A stretch of 64,000 nucleotides of DNA, from positions 16,466,355-16,530,354 of the forward strand of contig ML680088.1 of NCBI GenBank assembly GCA_007922225.1. The letters run 5' to 3'. A program made the translations under genes and the position numbers. This stretch comes from Emydura subglobosa. Taxonomy: Eukaryota; Chordata; Testudines; Chelidae. The notes beneath the pieces are model-generated. The model was given only the letters and a program-made list of their open reading frames with translations, did not search any database and was not told the DNA's origin. Shown here piece by piece: positions 1-10,162 of this stretch (positions are counted from its first letter, which is position 1; every line of letters starts with the position of its first letter).

Positions 1-430
1 GGAGTCTTGCGACTTCCTCTTGGATGCCCTGGAGGAGTGCAGCATATTTGCTTGGAAACCAGTGTACGGGGACTCCCCTGGTCTGGGTCAGAAGCCGGGT
101 GTAACAAGTGCACCATCATGAGGAGACAAAGTTTGATCTCCCCGTTTTTTTCTGGCTCCAGATTTCAATGCCAGACAGAAGTTACACTTTGGGCAATGTG
201 CCATTCCCCAAGGCCACAGATGTACCAGGAGTACCCGTCATTTACTGAGATTGCCTCCCAGCATGAGAGACGATGTTTGAAATGGGGAGAACCGGACATA
301 ACCTCCCAGTGAACAAGAACTACCTTATGTACCTAACTAATATCAATAACATGAATTTTTTGGGTAACAACATTTTTTTAAACTGGGAAGCTAAAGTTAC
401 TCCTACTTACTAACTAACTAACTACACTTA
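1..430 (-). mobile_element. Degenerate DIRS retrotransposon gag fragment (zinc-finger region)
   Basis: Read on the minus strand, about 170-230 encodes a degraded version of the cysteine finger of turtle DIRS gag. The pattern C-x-L-G-E-x-H-I is visible, but several cysteines are lost. A better copy of the same finger lies at 11840-11935 in the DIRS element further along. There is no intact reading frame, so this is a fossil. It cannot be the start of the gag piece at 2850-4530, because on the minus strand it lies downstream of that piece, so it is probably a different copy. A short (CTAA)n run sits at 408-424. Confidence 0.42.
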
Positions 431-742
431 TACTAAGAAACCAGGACACAGCTGAGCTAATCTTAGTGGGGCCAGAGAGCTGCACAGTGCTATGTAACAA
501 TGGCAAGGAGCACGAGGCTGGCTAGCACACTGTAGGAAGGTGCAGTGGCCTTCCTCCGAGCCTGGGCCCGAGGAGGGCCTACCACCGTGGGGTCGGGCAG
601 TAAAAGGACCAGCAATCCAGTCTGCCCGGCAACCGGGGAGCCAGCCAGCGATAGGTCCCGCCGGCCGACCAATCTGGCAGCAGAGGGACGGAGCCTTCAG
701 CCAGGGCTGTGGATACAAAAAGCAGGCCCCGCAGCTCAGTAG

Positions 743-1147
743 TCAGAGAGCTGCCGCTGGAGGCAGACATGCCGTCCTGCTGGCTGCAGCAAAGGCCTGA
801 ACCAGGCCAGACCGCACCGCTGCCCCAGCGAACACCTCCCAGAGCAGAGGCCCCAGGAACGGCCCAAGCGGCCAACCCCTAACAGTTGGATAGGGCCTCC
901 GGGCCCCCTAGACTGGCCTAGGCCTAGGCCTACAGGCCCCAGTGACTGGACCGAGTCTCCTGAGCCTGAGAGCTGGGAGATCCCCCCTGAGGCTGGACCC
1001 GACCTGGAGGAGCTGCCTGAGGCCGAGACCCCAGAGATGGGACAGGACCTGGAGAAGCTACCTGAGGCCGAGCCATCCCCCGAGCCCTGTGACCTGGAGG
1101 ATCTGCCCCTCGCGGAGGAGCTCCCCGCCTTGCCACCTGTAGACTAG
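743..1147 (+). pseudogene. Acidic Pro/Glu-rich reading frame inside the unclassified repeat
   Basis: A frame of about 134 codons stays open from just after a TAG at 740 to a TAG at 1145-1147. It has no ATG where a start would be expected. The first half is rich in Pro, Arg and Cys. The second half is strongly acidic, with repeated units resembling DLEELPEAE and DLEKLPEAE. After the stop the same frame reads on for about 35 codons without another stop, up to about 1254, which suggests a decayed longer protein. It is probably the tail of a retroelement structural protein. No domain is recognised and it is not a host gene. Confidence 0.35.
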
Positions 1148-1454
1148 GAGGGACTGGCAGGCCTACCCTGGGCTGTGTACCCCAGCGACCCTAAGGACCT
1201 GGCTGACACAGGTACCTGGGAGTACGGGGAGGAAGTGGCCCAGGGACAGCCATAGCCAGTGGCCGAGACAGGGGCAAGCCCCCGTCAGCGTGTTGTGGCA
1301 GGAGCCCCACCAACTTAGTGGCAACGCCTTTGCCGCTGCTAGGGCCCTGGGCTGGGACACAGTGGAGGCGGGTGGGCCTGCGTCCCCCTCTCCCCTTCCC
1401 TAACCACCCCGGGAGAGCGGACTCTCCTACCGCTACAGACAGCGGAACCATTGC

Positions 1455-1552
1455 TGGTCTCACCCTGCCTGAGGGGTTGGAGACCCCTAGACTATTTGCT
1501 TCCTGGTCTTACCCCTGCCTGAGGGGTTGGAGACCCCTAGACTGCTTGCTCG
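1455..1552 (+). repeat. Two tandem 49-bp units
   Basis: Two adjacent units both read CTGGTCT, then ACCC, then a shared block ending in GACCCCTAGACT. They start at about 1455 and 1504. A weaker third relative (GATAGACTGTTTGCC) follows at about 1577. They are part of the repeat element at 531-1720. Confidence 0.7.
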
Positions 1553-1720
1553 CCCGCCCTGCCTGCGGGCCGGACCGATAGACTGTTTGCCTGCCCGCCC
1601 TCCCTCAGGGCCGAGGCACCAGACTCATATCAGGCGCTAACATTCCCCTTGTAGGAAGGTGCAGTGGCCTTCCTCCGAGCCTGGGCCTGAGGAAGGGCCA
1701 CAACCATGGGGCCGGACCAG

Positions 1721-2225
1721 ACCCCATGCTACACATGCCTGTGTGGACCGAACAGATGCCTTTATGAGAAATCTCCAATCAGAGTCGCTGGGGCCGCTAG
1801 CGCATCTACAGAGGAGCGCACCCATAGGAACACTGCTTGAAGAAAAAGTTCCAGTTTCAATAAATCTACGTTTTCCCATGAGGAAACGTATCACCACAAA
1901 ATTCCTGACCAACTCTATACAGGACACGGTGCCCCATCAGCATCAGGGGCCATGGGCAGGGGGACAGGGACCAGCTGCTCAAGAGTCTGTGGGTCATAGT
2001 CCCTGGCAGACACAGCTCTGGGTCAAAGTTCTCCTAAGCATGACACTGGGCAGGGCAGGTTTTAAGCACCCCATAGACTTCTGTGATGGTGGCCCGGCTT
2101 CTCCTGGCATTGCAGGCAGCCTGCCTGCGGTGCTGACGCTGCTTTAGTGACACCTACGGGCATGAGTGGTAAAAAGTTTAGCTGCAGTTGCTCCCCACCG
2201 ATCCTTTATTTATAAGGGCTATTGT
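1721..2225. other. Intergenic, no gene seen
   Basis: A 162-codon frame spans 1659-2147. It begins inside the copied repeat, has no recognisable domain, and runs through what looks like repeat-derived DNA, so I do not call it a gene. Nothing else is supported here. Confidence 0.4.
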
Positions 2226-2233
2226 GTCTACAT

Positions 2234-2379
2234 CTGTGGTTCTCAACCTGTTTAGCACTGTAGGCTGCAGCTGTCTATGTAGGCCTCATCCACACAATAT
2301 ATATACTGTCTCTATGGCCCCGAGGATGTCATATGGGCCGCAGGCGTGTACTGATTGGGCCATGGGTTGAGAACCACTG
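2234..2379. mobile_element. hAT-type MITE with perfect 8-bp target duplication
   Basis: The 146-bp element has 15-bp terminal inverted repeats: left CTGTGGTTCTCAACC, right GGTTGAGAACCACTG, one mismatch. It is flanked on both sides by GTCTACAT (2226-2233 and 2380-2387). The 8-bp duplication and the TGGTTCTCAACC terminus are typical of hAT elements of amniotes. It is too short to encode a transposase, so it was mobilised in trans. Confidence 0.9.
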
Positions 2380-2387
2380 GTCTACAT

Positions 2388-2849
2388 TAATACAACAGCC
2401 GTGCATTGGACAGGTGACTGGAATAGGATAGCAAACTTACTGCTCCTCTGACTTTATTTTCTCTGCAGGGCAGAGTTTGTTCTACCTTCTCTAGGAACCT
2501 CAAGGGGCTTGAAATTCTCGTGCTGGGATGGTATGCCTTTACTGATTGCTGCAAGGCTGTTATTGCCACTAGGTGGACTCAGAGAGCTTACTGATAAACC
2601 CAATCTTTTTAGGGCCAGTCCATCGCCTAAAATACGAGTCGCGATACACTAGTCTGGAAAGGATGAGAGCCATTGATGTAGACAACTATTTGAACAGTAA
2701 CAAAAAGTGACAATTCCCCTACCTGTAAATTGGAGATTTATTGGGAAGTATACCAAATCTGAAACCTGGACCATTTTTGCAGGCAAGTACATCATGCTGA
2801 GGACTTCCTACTGGGTAATAATACCTCTTCTACCTCTGTTGAACAGGAG
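2388..2849. other. Intergenic, nothing recognised
   Basis: No coding, RNA or repeat signal could be supported by eye. The sequence may be the flank of the DIRS-derived block that follows. Confidence 0.3.
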
Positions 2850-4530
2850 CTTTCTAAGTGTTTGAACCAAGAAGGAGCCATGCTTTATGACGGAGAATCG
2901 CCAGGTTGGGATCTAGGATATGTTCTCTGTTCTGCAACAGAAGGCCCAGAATGGGTTGCAGTGGGATTGGCAGGCACATCACGAGCTGAGACAGATAAAG
3001 GTACCAGGTCTGTCCTTTCAACAGTAGGGGAAAAGGGGGAAGAAGGCACAGAGAAGATTCCCATCCCAGAGGATGAAGAGAATATCGCCCAGGGAGTGCC
3101 GGCCTATCCGTGCTCAGGAGCAGTAGTCTGGACATTTCCTGAATAATAGCCTTCAATTGGTCACAATGTGACTCCAGCATCTCTTCAATTTTGAATAATT
3201 CATATCAGTGTTTCCCAACCAGTGTGCCGCAGCACACTGGGGTGTCGTCAGATCTGAGCAGGTGTGCCATGGAATTTTTTGAAGAACTACTTGAAGCGTT
3301 CTGAATTGGCTGATGAATATTCATGAGTTCATTTGGAGACTATATGGTGGTGTGCCTCAAAATAATTAAAGGTATCAAAGTGTGCCACAGCAGATAAAAG
3401 TTTGGGGCCCACTGATTTATAAAATCATATTTTTCTGTGAGGGGGTGGTAGTTGGCGATACAGAATTGGAGCATGGCTGAGGAGTATGCCTCTCTTTTGG
3501 CTCCTATCATAAGGCGTAGACCTCCTCTGGTATTGATGGTCACAGGAGTTGATGGCATCCACCACGATGGAGTTGGGTGGAGGGTGGGAGAAGAGGAATT
3601 CAGATGGGACATAGTATTTTTTGCCCGCCCGCTTGCAGGTAGGTGCTACCGACGCTGGGGTTTGCCATACAGTTCATGCCAGGTCTAAGATGGCTTTTGT
3701 AAATATGAAGGGTGATTTTAGAAGAAGAGGATGAATGGAGAATGTCAAGGAGACTATGGCGAGCACCCTTGACTTCTTCCAGTAATATTTGGAGAATGCC
3801 TGCAACTCTCTTTGCCAAGTCCTGGAAAAGACAAACGTCGTCAACCAGAGATGACGGGGAAGGGATGACTGCTTCATCTGGAGAGGATGAAGGGGTGATG
3901 GTCTTCAAGGGCACTTCTTCCTCAGCACTGCCCTCATGCTCCTCCATGATGTCTTCTGGACACTCCAAAGCTCTGGATGCTGCGGCCAAGGGGGTGTGTC
4001 TCATAGGTTCTCGGACAAGACACAAAGCCTGAGAGGCATGCTGGCGATATGCCACCCATGGGTCCCAATATGGCTATTAGGATGGTGGTACCCATGGGTG
4101 GCTGTACCAGAATGGTGGCAGGGCCATCTAGGGATGTACTTTAGAGCTTGGATGATACTGTGCAATATACGGAGCCTGGGAGGTGTTCTGTGACGCCACC
4201 TCCTCTGGTTCGCTGTCTGACCCCTCGCTACCGAGCAGGGATGCATGGCATGGCTGTGAGGATGAGTCTCTGCTAGATGGAGGCTAGATGCAGAGGTCCC
4301 CGTAGCGGTAAATCCGATACGCAAAGGTCCCTAGAGTGATGGAATTGCGCCGGTACCAACCAGCTCGGTGCTGATGGCGGTGCCAGGGGGATGGGAATCT
4401 TGCCCATAACGGCTGTGTATGTACCGGATGAGGCATTGATGACAGTACCAATGCAGACTCTCCACTCAGCAGTGCAGGGACGCAGACACACCTAGAGTGG
4501 AGCAACCGTAGGGATGCAGCTTGAAGAAGA
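2850..4530 (-). mobile_element. DIRS retrotransposon gag remnant, interrupted by a MITE
   Basis: On the minus strand the best-preserved frame (3600-4055) contains an acidic stretch with SSSPDEAV, followed by LFQDLAKRVAG and LEEVKGARHSLLDILH. This is the order seen in turtle DIRS gag proteins. Downstream in another frame come pieces resembling HPPPNSIVVDAI and ANYHPLTEKYDFINQ. Upstream, 4055-4330 keeps a His/Pro/Tyr-rich gag region. Frame changes and stops make it a pseudogene. At 3206-3414 a hAT-like MITE separates the main gag block from a more distal piece (2854-3180). The family assignment is from memory of DIRS gag proteins. Confidence 0.6.
3206..3414. mobile_element. hAT-like MITE nested in DIRS gag
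   Basis: The left end reads CAGTGTTTCCCAACC and the right end TTTGGGGCCCACTG. These are imperfect inverted repeats of the CAGTGTTTCCCAAAC type used by hAT elements. The flanks ATTCATAT (left) and ATTTATAA (right) agree at 6 of 8 positions, consistent with an old 8-bp target duplication. At 209 bp it has no transposase. Confidence 0.65.
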
Positions 4531-4689
4531 AGTTGAATGTTTAGGAGTTTTTACATTTGAAAAAAGCAGTCGTGCCCCCACCAGGTGGCGCTGTTGCACA
4601 AGAGCAGCGGCGGGTTCCTCCATGTAGGGCCAAGCCCTGAGAGTGTCACGTGCAGCCTGCCACTGCAAAGACCATTGACTGGCCTAGCC

Positions 4690-5215
4690 CATCATTCTGT
4701 CCATGTCACCCTCTCTCTGGAGCCCTCTACTAGCTCCCCTTCTCCATCACATCAAACATAAGCTGCTTGTCTTCACTTTCTAGGCCCTTCACAGTCAATC
4801 CGCCCCTTGCCCACCACCCCTCATTCACTGTCAAGCTGCCAGGCAGTGCTGGCCGCCCATCAGCCCATGACACCAGCCTCCACTGGTGACCTTTTCACCC
4901 AAGCACCTTTGTGCTCTCTCCCCTGCCACCCCAAACAGGCCTTCTCCTCCCCCAAACGTTCCCATGCCATGGAACCCACAAACACTAGCCAACGGTTAGC
5001 AGCTGGTACAACAGGCCCTGCTGCCTGCCATGCTGATTGCATGGTCAGTGCGTCCTTGTACTCCCCCGTTGGTCTGTAGCCAACTGTGGTCTCTCGTCTC
5101 AGCTTGTAAGCGCCTCGACTGGCTTTTTGTTCTGGGTATGTACAGTGCCCAGCACAACGGGGTCCTGGGCCATGACCAGGCTCCAAGGCGCCAGATAACA
5201 CAATTAATCACAACA
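4690..5215 (+). mobile_element. L2/CR1-clade LINE 3' remnant
   Basis: The start (about 4715-4810) resembles the LINE passage encoding choice of short lines and phrases such as CACATCAAACATAAGCTGCT followed by CTTCACTTTC. The end (5085-5195) carries the characteristic tail with TTGTAAGCGCCTCGACTGGC, then GTACAGTGCCCAGCACAA and GGGGTCCTGGGCCATGACC. The middle is much decayed and has no reading frame. The reverse complement of the same tail appears at about 29840-29990. Confidence 0.55.
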
Positions 5216-5334
5216 ATCAGTGGTCTCTGATGCGTGTGTAACCCAGGTCTGCTTGGTGGGGCACTTTGTCCCCCCTGTAGCAGCACCTCGCCCAGCTAGC
5301 TATTGACGAATCAGCGACAGCCTGAGCTAAGGGC
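5216..5334. other. Short spacer
   Basis: No feature recognised between the LINE remnant and the tRNA-like sequence. Confidence 0.3.
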
Positions 5335-5410
5335 CACGTGACTTTTAGTTCATGCAGTAGAGCTCAGACACTAAGGTTCAGAGGTCCCAGGTTCAATCCC
5401 ACCTACTGAC
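5335..5410 (+). repeat. tRNA-like SINE head / tRNA pseudogene
   Basis: A box-B-like motif, CAGGTTCAATCCC, stands at about 5389-5401. It is preceded by GTAGAGCTCAGACACTAAGG, which resembles an anticodon-side tRNA sequence. The acceptor stem does not pair convincingly, so this is a tRNA-derived repeat rather than a functional tRNA gene. Confidence 0.45.
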
Positions 5411-5892
5411 TGGGGTGTGTTGGTGCCACACGTGCTCTTGTGTCAGAGAGGAGTTGGTTTGTGTTTCTGCACTCTGTGTCCATGTGAGCTGAAGGATTAA
5501 AGGCGGGCAGTCTGTGAGGATGGGAACCTGGCTGTCACCAATAGCCAGTGAAGTGACTAGAATCATGTGTCGGAAGCGCAGTGATTTCCTACCCTTTTTA
5601 GTGGGTAGTATTTTAGATGGAACAGGTCTAGCTAGCCCTTGAGTTTGCAGGGCTTGTGCCAAAATAAGACGTGCAGGAAAGCTCCATTGCCAATTTCTGC
5701 ATAGTTGAGGAAGGGAGAGGGGCTGATACCTCCTGGAGATGAGTGTGGGGGGCGGGGGCCTAAGGTGCTTGCCCAGGAGCGGTCAGGGAGATTCTCAGCA
5801 GTGGGTAGGGTCTGCACACCTTGAAGGTGGACTTGTGGCATGTGAGGGGAAGAGGAAGTGTGGCGGGGGAATCATGGCAAGCTAGCAGGCAG
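5411..5892. other. Intergenic, no feature supported
   Basis: Short frames on the minus strand (5393-5662 and 5632-5841) have no domain and no splice context. Nothing is called. Confidence 0.3.
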
Positions 5893-6010
5893 GGGAGGCA
5901 GGATGGCCCTGTGGTAAAGGCCCTGAATTAGGACTCGGTAGACCTAGATTCAATTCCTAGCTCTGCTGCAGCCTGTGTGTGACCTTGGGCAATTACTCAA
6001 TCTCGCAATC
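5893..6010 (+). mobile_element. Truncated tRNA-derived Cry-type SINE
   Basis: The sequence reads GAGGCAGGATGGCCCTGTGG, then TTCAATTCCTAGCTCTGC, then GTGTGACCTTGGGCAA. This matches the 5' half of the tRNA-derived SINE common in cryptodiran turtles, also present at 41711 and 44676 in this window. It lacks the 3' half containing CATCTGTACAATGGGGAT. Confidence 0.7.
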
Positions 6011-6189
6011 TCTCATTGAACAGACCAAATGGCGTCCCCCACCCGTTATTTGTTGTTGCATTTGTAGCCCATTTCATGACTTTGATACACAATTCAGCCC
6101 TGAGTCCCCTTTCACAAATACACAATAAAACAAGGAAGCACAAGGAGGGGGGTGTAAGAGGGGAGGCCTGATTCATACTGAGAAAGTGG

Positions 6190-7885
6190 GGCAATCAGCT
6201 AGTTATCTTATATGCCTGTACATGAATGCAAGAAGCCTGGGGAACAAGCAGGAGGAATTGGAAGTCCTGGCACAGTCAATGAACTATGATATGATTGGAA
6301 TAACCAAGATTTGGTGGGGTAACTCACATGACTGGAGCACTGTCGTGGATGGATATAAACTGTTCAGGAACGACAGGCAGGGGAGAAAAGGTAGAGGAGT
6401 TACACTGTGTGAGTGCTCAGAGCTCCAGTATGAAACTGGAGAAAAGCCTGTTGAATCTCTGGGTTAAGTTTAGAGGCAAGAGCAACAAGGGTGATGTTGT
6501 GGTGGGTGTCTGTTATAGACCACCAGACCAGAAGGATGAGGTAGATGATGCTTTCTTCAGACAACTAGTGAAAGTTTCCAGTTCACAGGACCTGATTCTC
6601 ATGGGGACTTCAATCATCCTGACATCTGCTGGGAGAGCAATACAGCAGAGCACAAACAATCCAGGACGTTTTTGGGTCAACTTCCTGGTGCAAGTGCTGG
6701 AGGAACCTATTGGGGGCCATGCTCCTCTTGATCTGCTGCTCACAAACAGGGAAGATTTGATAGGGGAAGTAGAAGTGGGTGGTAACTTGGGCAGCAGTGA
6801 CCATGAGATGGTTGAGTTCAGGATCCTGACAAAAGGAAGAAAGGAAAACAGCAGGATACGGACCCTGGACTTCAGAAAAGCAGACTGACTCCCTCAGCGA
6901 GCTGATGGGCAGGATCCCCTGGGAAGCTAATTTGAGGGGGAAAGGAGTCCAAGAGAGCTGGCTGTATTTTAAAGAAACCTCATTGAGGACGCAGGAACAA
7001 ACCATCCCGATGTGCAGAAAGAATAGCAAATATGGTAGGCACCCAGCTTGGCTTAACAAAGAAGTCTTTGGTGAGCTTAAACACAAAAAAGAAGCTTACA
7101 AGAAGTGAAATCTTGGTCAGATGACTAGGGAGGATTATAAAAATACTGCTCAAACGTGCAGGAATGAAATCAAGAAGGCCAAAGTGCAATTGGAGTTGCA
7201 GCTAGCAAGGGCCGTGAAAGGGAACAAGAAGGGTTTCTACAGGTATGTTACCAGCAAGAGGAAGATTAGGGAAAGTGTGGGCCCCTTACAGAATGGGGGA
7301 GGCAACCTAGTGACAGAGGATGTGGAGAAAGCTGAGGTACTCAATGCCTTTTTTGCCTCTGTCTTCACAGACAAGGTCAGCTCCCAGACTACTGCACAGA
7401 ATGGGGAGGAGGTGAACATCCCTCAGTGCTGAAGGAACAGGTTCAGGACTATTTAGAAAGGCTGGCCATACACAAGTCCATGGGGCTATATGCAATGCAT
7501 CCGAGGGTGCTGAGGGAGTTGGCTGAGATGATTTCAGAGCCATTGGCTATTATCTTTGAAAGATCGTGACAACTGGGGGAGGTCCCTGATGATTGGAAAA
7601 AGGCAAATACAGTGCCCATCTTCAAGAAAGGGAAGAAAGAGGATCCAGGGAACTACAGACCGGTCAGCCTCACCTCAATCCCTGGAAAAATCATGGAGCA
7701 GGTCCTCAAATAATCCCTTTTGAGGCACTTGGAAGAGAAGAAGGTGATTGGGAAAAGCCAACATGGATTCACCAAAGGCAAGTCATGCCTGACCAACCTG
7801 ATTATCTTCTATGATGAGATGACTGGCTCTGTGGATGTGGGGAAAGCAGTGGACATGATATACCCTGGGTTTAAGTTAAAGTAGT
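6190..7885 (+). mobile_element. CR1 LINE, endonuclease and N-terminal RT part, truncated at 3' end
   Basis: The first frame (6186-6467) encodes the start of the CR1 ORF2 endonuclease: MNARSLGNKQEELEVLAQS, then IGITKIWW, then DGYKLFRNDRQGRKGRGV. The next frame (from about 6328) continues with VVGVCYRPPDQKDEVDDAFF and the GSSDHEMVEF block. Later pieces (7121-7432) match the linker before RT, and 7600-7860 encodes RT-start phrases such as [20 protein letters not shown]. The copy is broken by several frameshifts and stops. The endonuclease motif ITETWW of the family reads ITKIWW here, losing the catalytic Glu. Homology stops near 7880, inside the RT domain, where unrelated DNA joins. Confidence 0.9.
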
Positions 7886-8371
7886 ATGGGTTGGCTGAAT
7901 GGACTATACAACAACCACCAAGCCAGGTGGGAGAGGGAGGTCCCGCAGAGCCCAAGGGGGAGGAAAAGGGGCCTGAAACAAAGGGAGAAAGGGGAACTGG
8001 TGACCCAGACATGGCACAGCACCATGAGGGCAGGGAGTGCTGGGCATGTGGGAAACAGTGCCAGGACCGGGCCGGGTCTGGCAGAGGTGGTGTCCAGGGT
8101 TTTAAAGGGCCCCGGAAATACCCTCATTCCTAGAATGCCTGGCCACACCAGAACCCCAGGGGAGGGGTTTGAGGAGGCAGGAAAAGGAGAGTCCTGGGAC
8201 AGAAGCTGGGTGCTGGATTTGTGGGGACCCGGAGCATCTAGGAGCACTGTGCCTATACTGAGGAGACAAAGGGGAAACTCAACAGCCCCCAGAGAGCTCT
8301 GGTGGCCACATGAAGGAGGGAGAAGAAGCCCCCAGTCGGGATCCCTTCCCGGGAGAGGAAGGGGACAGAGA
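7886..8371. other. GC-rich spacer of uncertain origin
   Basis: Overlapping plus-strand frames (7886-8443 and 7891-8133) read Gly/Glu/Lys-rich protein including CWACGKQC. This resembles half of a zinc knuckle but lacks the His-Cys half. It could be an LTR-retroelement gag scrap. No gene is called. Confidence 0.3.
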
Positions 8372-8690
8372 AAAACAGGGTTACTTACCAGTAACTGTTC
8401 TTCTTCGAGATGTGTTGCTCATATCCATTCCAATAGAGGTTAGTGCGCGCCCCGTGCACTGGTTCCCGGAACTTTTTTGCCCTTAGCAAGCCCCGTAAGG
8501 TTGGCTCAGGCGCCCCCTGGAGTACCACGCTCATGCCGTGGTACATAGGGCGCCGCCGACCCCGCGGGCCCCCAGTCCCTTCTTTCTGCTGACTCCGACA
8601 GCAGGGACAGGGGGTGGGTGTGAAATGGATATGAGCAACACATCTTGAAGAACAACAGTTACTGGTAAGTAACCCTGTTTTCTATCTTCG
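8372..8690. repeat. DIRS left terminal region, self-complementary hairpin
   Basis: The sequence GGTTACTTACCAGTAACTGT near 8381 and GTTACTGGTAAGTAACCCTG near 8656 are near-perfect inverted copies. They extend over about 50-60 bases (8375-8430 against 8618-8685). Immediately after, 8683-8715 (TTCGAGTGATTGCTCATATC) matches the reverse complement of the far right end (about 12258-12293). A piece of the opposite terminus placed beside the other end is what the internal complementary region of DIRS elements looks like. Confidence 0.75.
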
Positions 8691-8827
8691 AGTGATTGCT
8701 CATATCTATTCCAACGTAGGTGATTAAATAACCATACCTTGGAGGTGGGTAGGAGTCAGTGTCTAACCGCTCTCGCCAGCACGGCTCTGCCAAAGCCCGC
8801 ATCCTCTCTCACCTGCTGCACGATGGC

Positions 8828-9750
8828 TTAGTGGGACGTGAAGGTGTGGACCGAGGACCAGGTTGCTGCTCTGCAGATGTCCTGCAGGGGCACTCTCTCC
8901 AGGAAAGCCACAGATGAGGCCTGGGCCCTAGTTGAGTGCACTGTCACAGCTCCTGGAAGCAGCACCTTCGCCTGTTCATAGCAGGTCCTGATGCAGGCGG
9001 TAATCCAGGTGGAGATGTGCTGGGTGGAGACAGGTGATCCCTTCATCCGGTCTGCCACTGCCACAAACAGCTGCGTTGACTTCCGGAATGGCCTGGTCTG
9101 CTCGATGTAGTAGGCCAGGGCTCATCTGACATCCAGCGAGTGCCATCTCCTCTTGTCCTCTGAACTGTGAGATTTAGGAAAGAACACGGGGAGGAAGATA
9201 CCCTGGTTATAGTGAAACTGAGACACCACCTTAGGCAGGAATGCACCTTGTCTTTGTAGAAGACAGTATGGGGGGCTCCAAGGTCAAGGCCCTAATCTCA
9301 GAGACCCTCCTAGCTGATGTAATGGCTACCAGGAAGGCTACCTTCCAGGAGAGGACGAGCAGCGGGCATGTAGCCATGGGCTCGAAGGAGGGTCCTGTCA
9401 GAGTGGCAAGGACCAGGTTCAAATCCCAGGGAGGCACCGGGTCACGGACCTGCAGGTACAGCCTTTCCACCCCTTTGAGGAACCTGAGGGACACAGGGTG
9501 CGAGAACAGTGACCTCCCCTCCAACGGCTGGTGGAAGGCCGAGATGGCCGCCAGGTGCACCCTTAGGGAGGCCAGGGCCAGGCCCTGCAGTTTCAGGTGG
9601 AGCAGGTACTCCAAGATCGCCTGTATGGGTGAATGGCTCGGTGGGATGCCCCAGAACTCTGCCCAACAGGTAAACCGCTTCCACTTAGCACGGTACATCA
9701 CCTGAGTGAAAGGTTTCCTGCTACCTAACAGGACCTGTTGGACTTGCACC
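8828..9750 (-). pseudogene. DIRS tyrosine recombinase, disrupted
   Basis: The N-terminal part (about 9720-9250) reads YRAKWKRFTCWAEFW, LRVHLAAISAFHQPLEGRSL, HPVSLRFLKGVERL and AFLVAITSARRVSEIRAL. The Arg of SARRVSE corresponds to the first catalytic Arg of tyrosine recombinases. A frameshift near 9230 moves the C-terminal half to another frame (9064-8828). That half carries VHSTRAQASS, giving the catalytic H-x-x-R, and PLQDICRAATWSSVHTFTSH. The frame ends in TAA (8830-8828) directly after TFTSH, where DIRS recombinases have the nucleophilic Tyr. The protein would join and cut element DNA at its ends. Here it is broken in at least two places. Confidence 0.8.
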
Positions 9751-10162
9751 GAGCAAGCTCTCTCTCCCTCTGTTAGCCACAGAGTCTCCATGCTGTCAGG
9801 TAGAGGGAGTCCAGGTCCGGGTGCAGCAGGCGACCCTGGTCCTGTGAGAGCAGGTCGTAGCGCTTCGGGAGCGGCATCGGCGTGGCGATGGACAGGTCCA
9901 GCAACATGCTGAACCAATGTTGTCTCGGCCAGGCCGGGGCGACCAGAATGATGTCCGCTTTGTCCCTCTTGATCTTGGGGGGAAACGCACACATGAGGGT
10001 CCCCGTCCAATCGAAAAGGAACGTGTCGGAAATGGAGCACTGCTCGCGACCCCAGAGCAAACAGAACCTCGGGCATTTCCTGTTTCAGGACGACGCGAAC
10101 AGGTCCAGTTGGGGAACACCCCACCTGTGGAAGATGGAAGTCGCCACCTCCGGGTGCAGTGA

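Larger units (their letters stand above)
531..1720 (+). mobile_element. Unclassified repeat element bounded by about 70-bp direct repeats
   Basis: About 70 bp at 531-600 recurs at 1650-1720 in the same orientation, with roughly 85% identity by eye. The first 36 bases are nearly identical and both copies start TGTAGGAAGG. Between the copies lies GC-rich DNA with an open acidic reading frame (743-1147) and two head-to-tail 49-bp units (about 1455-1552). This layout suggests an LTR-type retrotransposon remnant or a repeat arrayed as partial copies. I do not recognise a reverse transcriptase, protease or integrase motif, so the class is left open. Confidence 0.45.

Noticed and set aside
1659..2147. 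162-codon plus-strand reading frame
   Set aside because: It starts inside the copied 70-bp repeat, has no domain and no splice or promoter context, and looks like a chance frame through repeat DNA.
5335..5410. Functional tRNA gene
   Set aside because: A box-B-like motif is present but the cloverleaf does not fold, so it is listed as a tRNA-derived repeat.
7886..8443. 185-codon plus-strand frame with a cysteine pair
   Set aside because: GC-rich and overlapped by two other open frames. The zinc knuckle is incomplete. I kept it only as an uncertain spacer.
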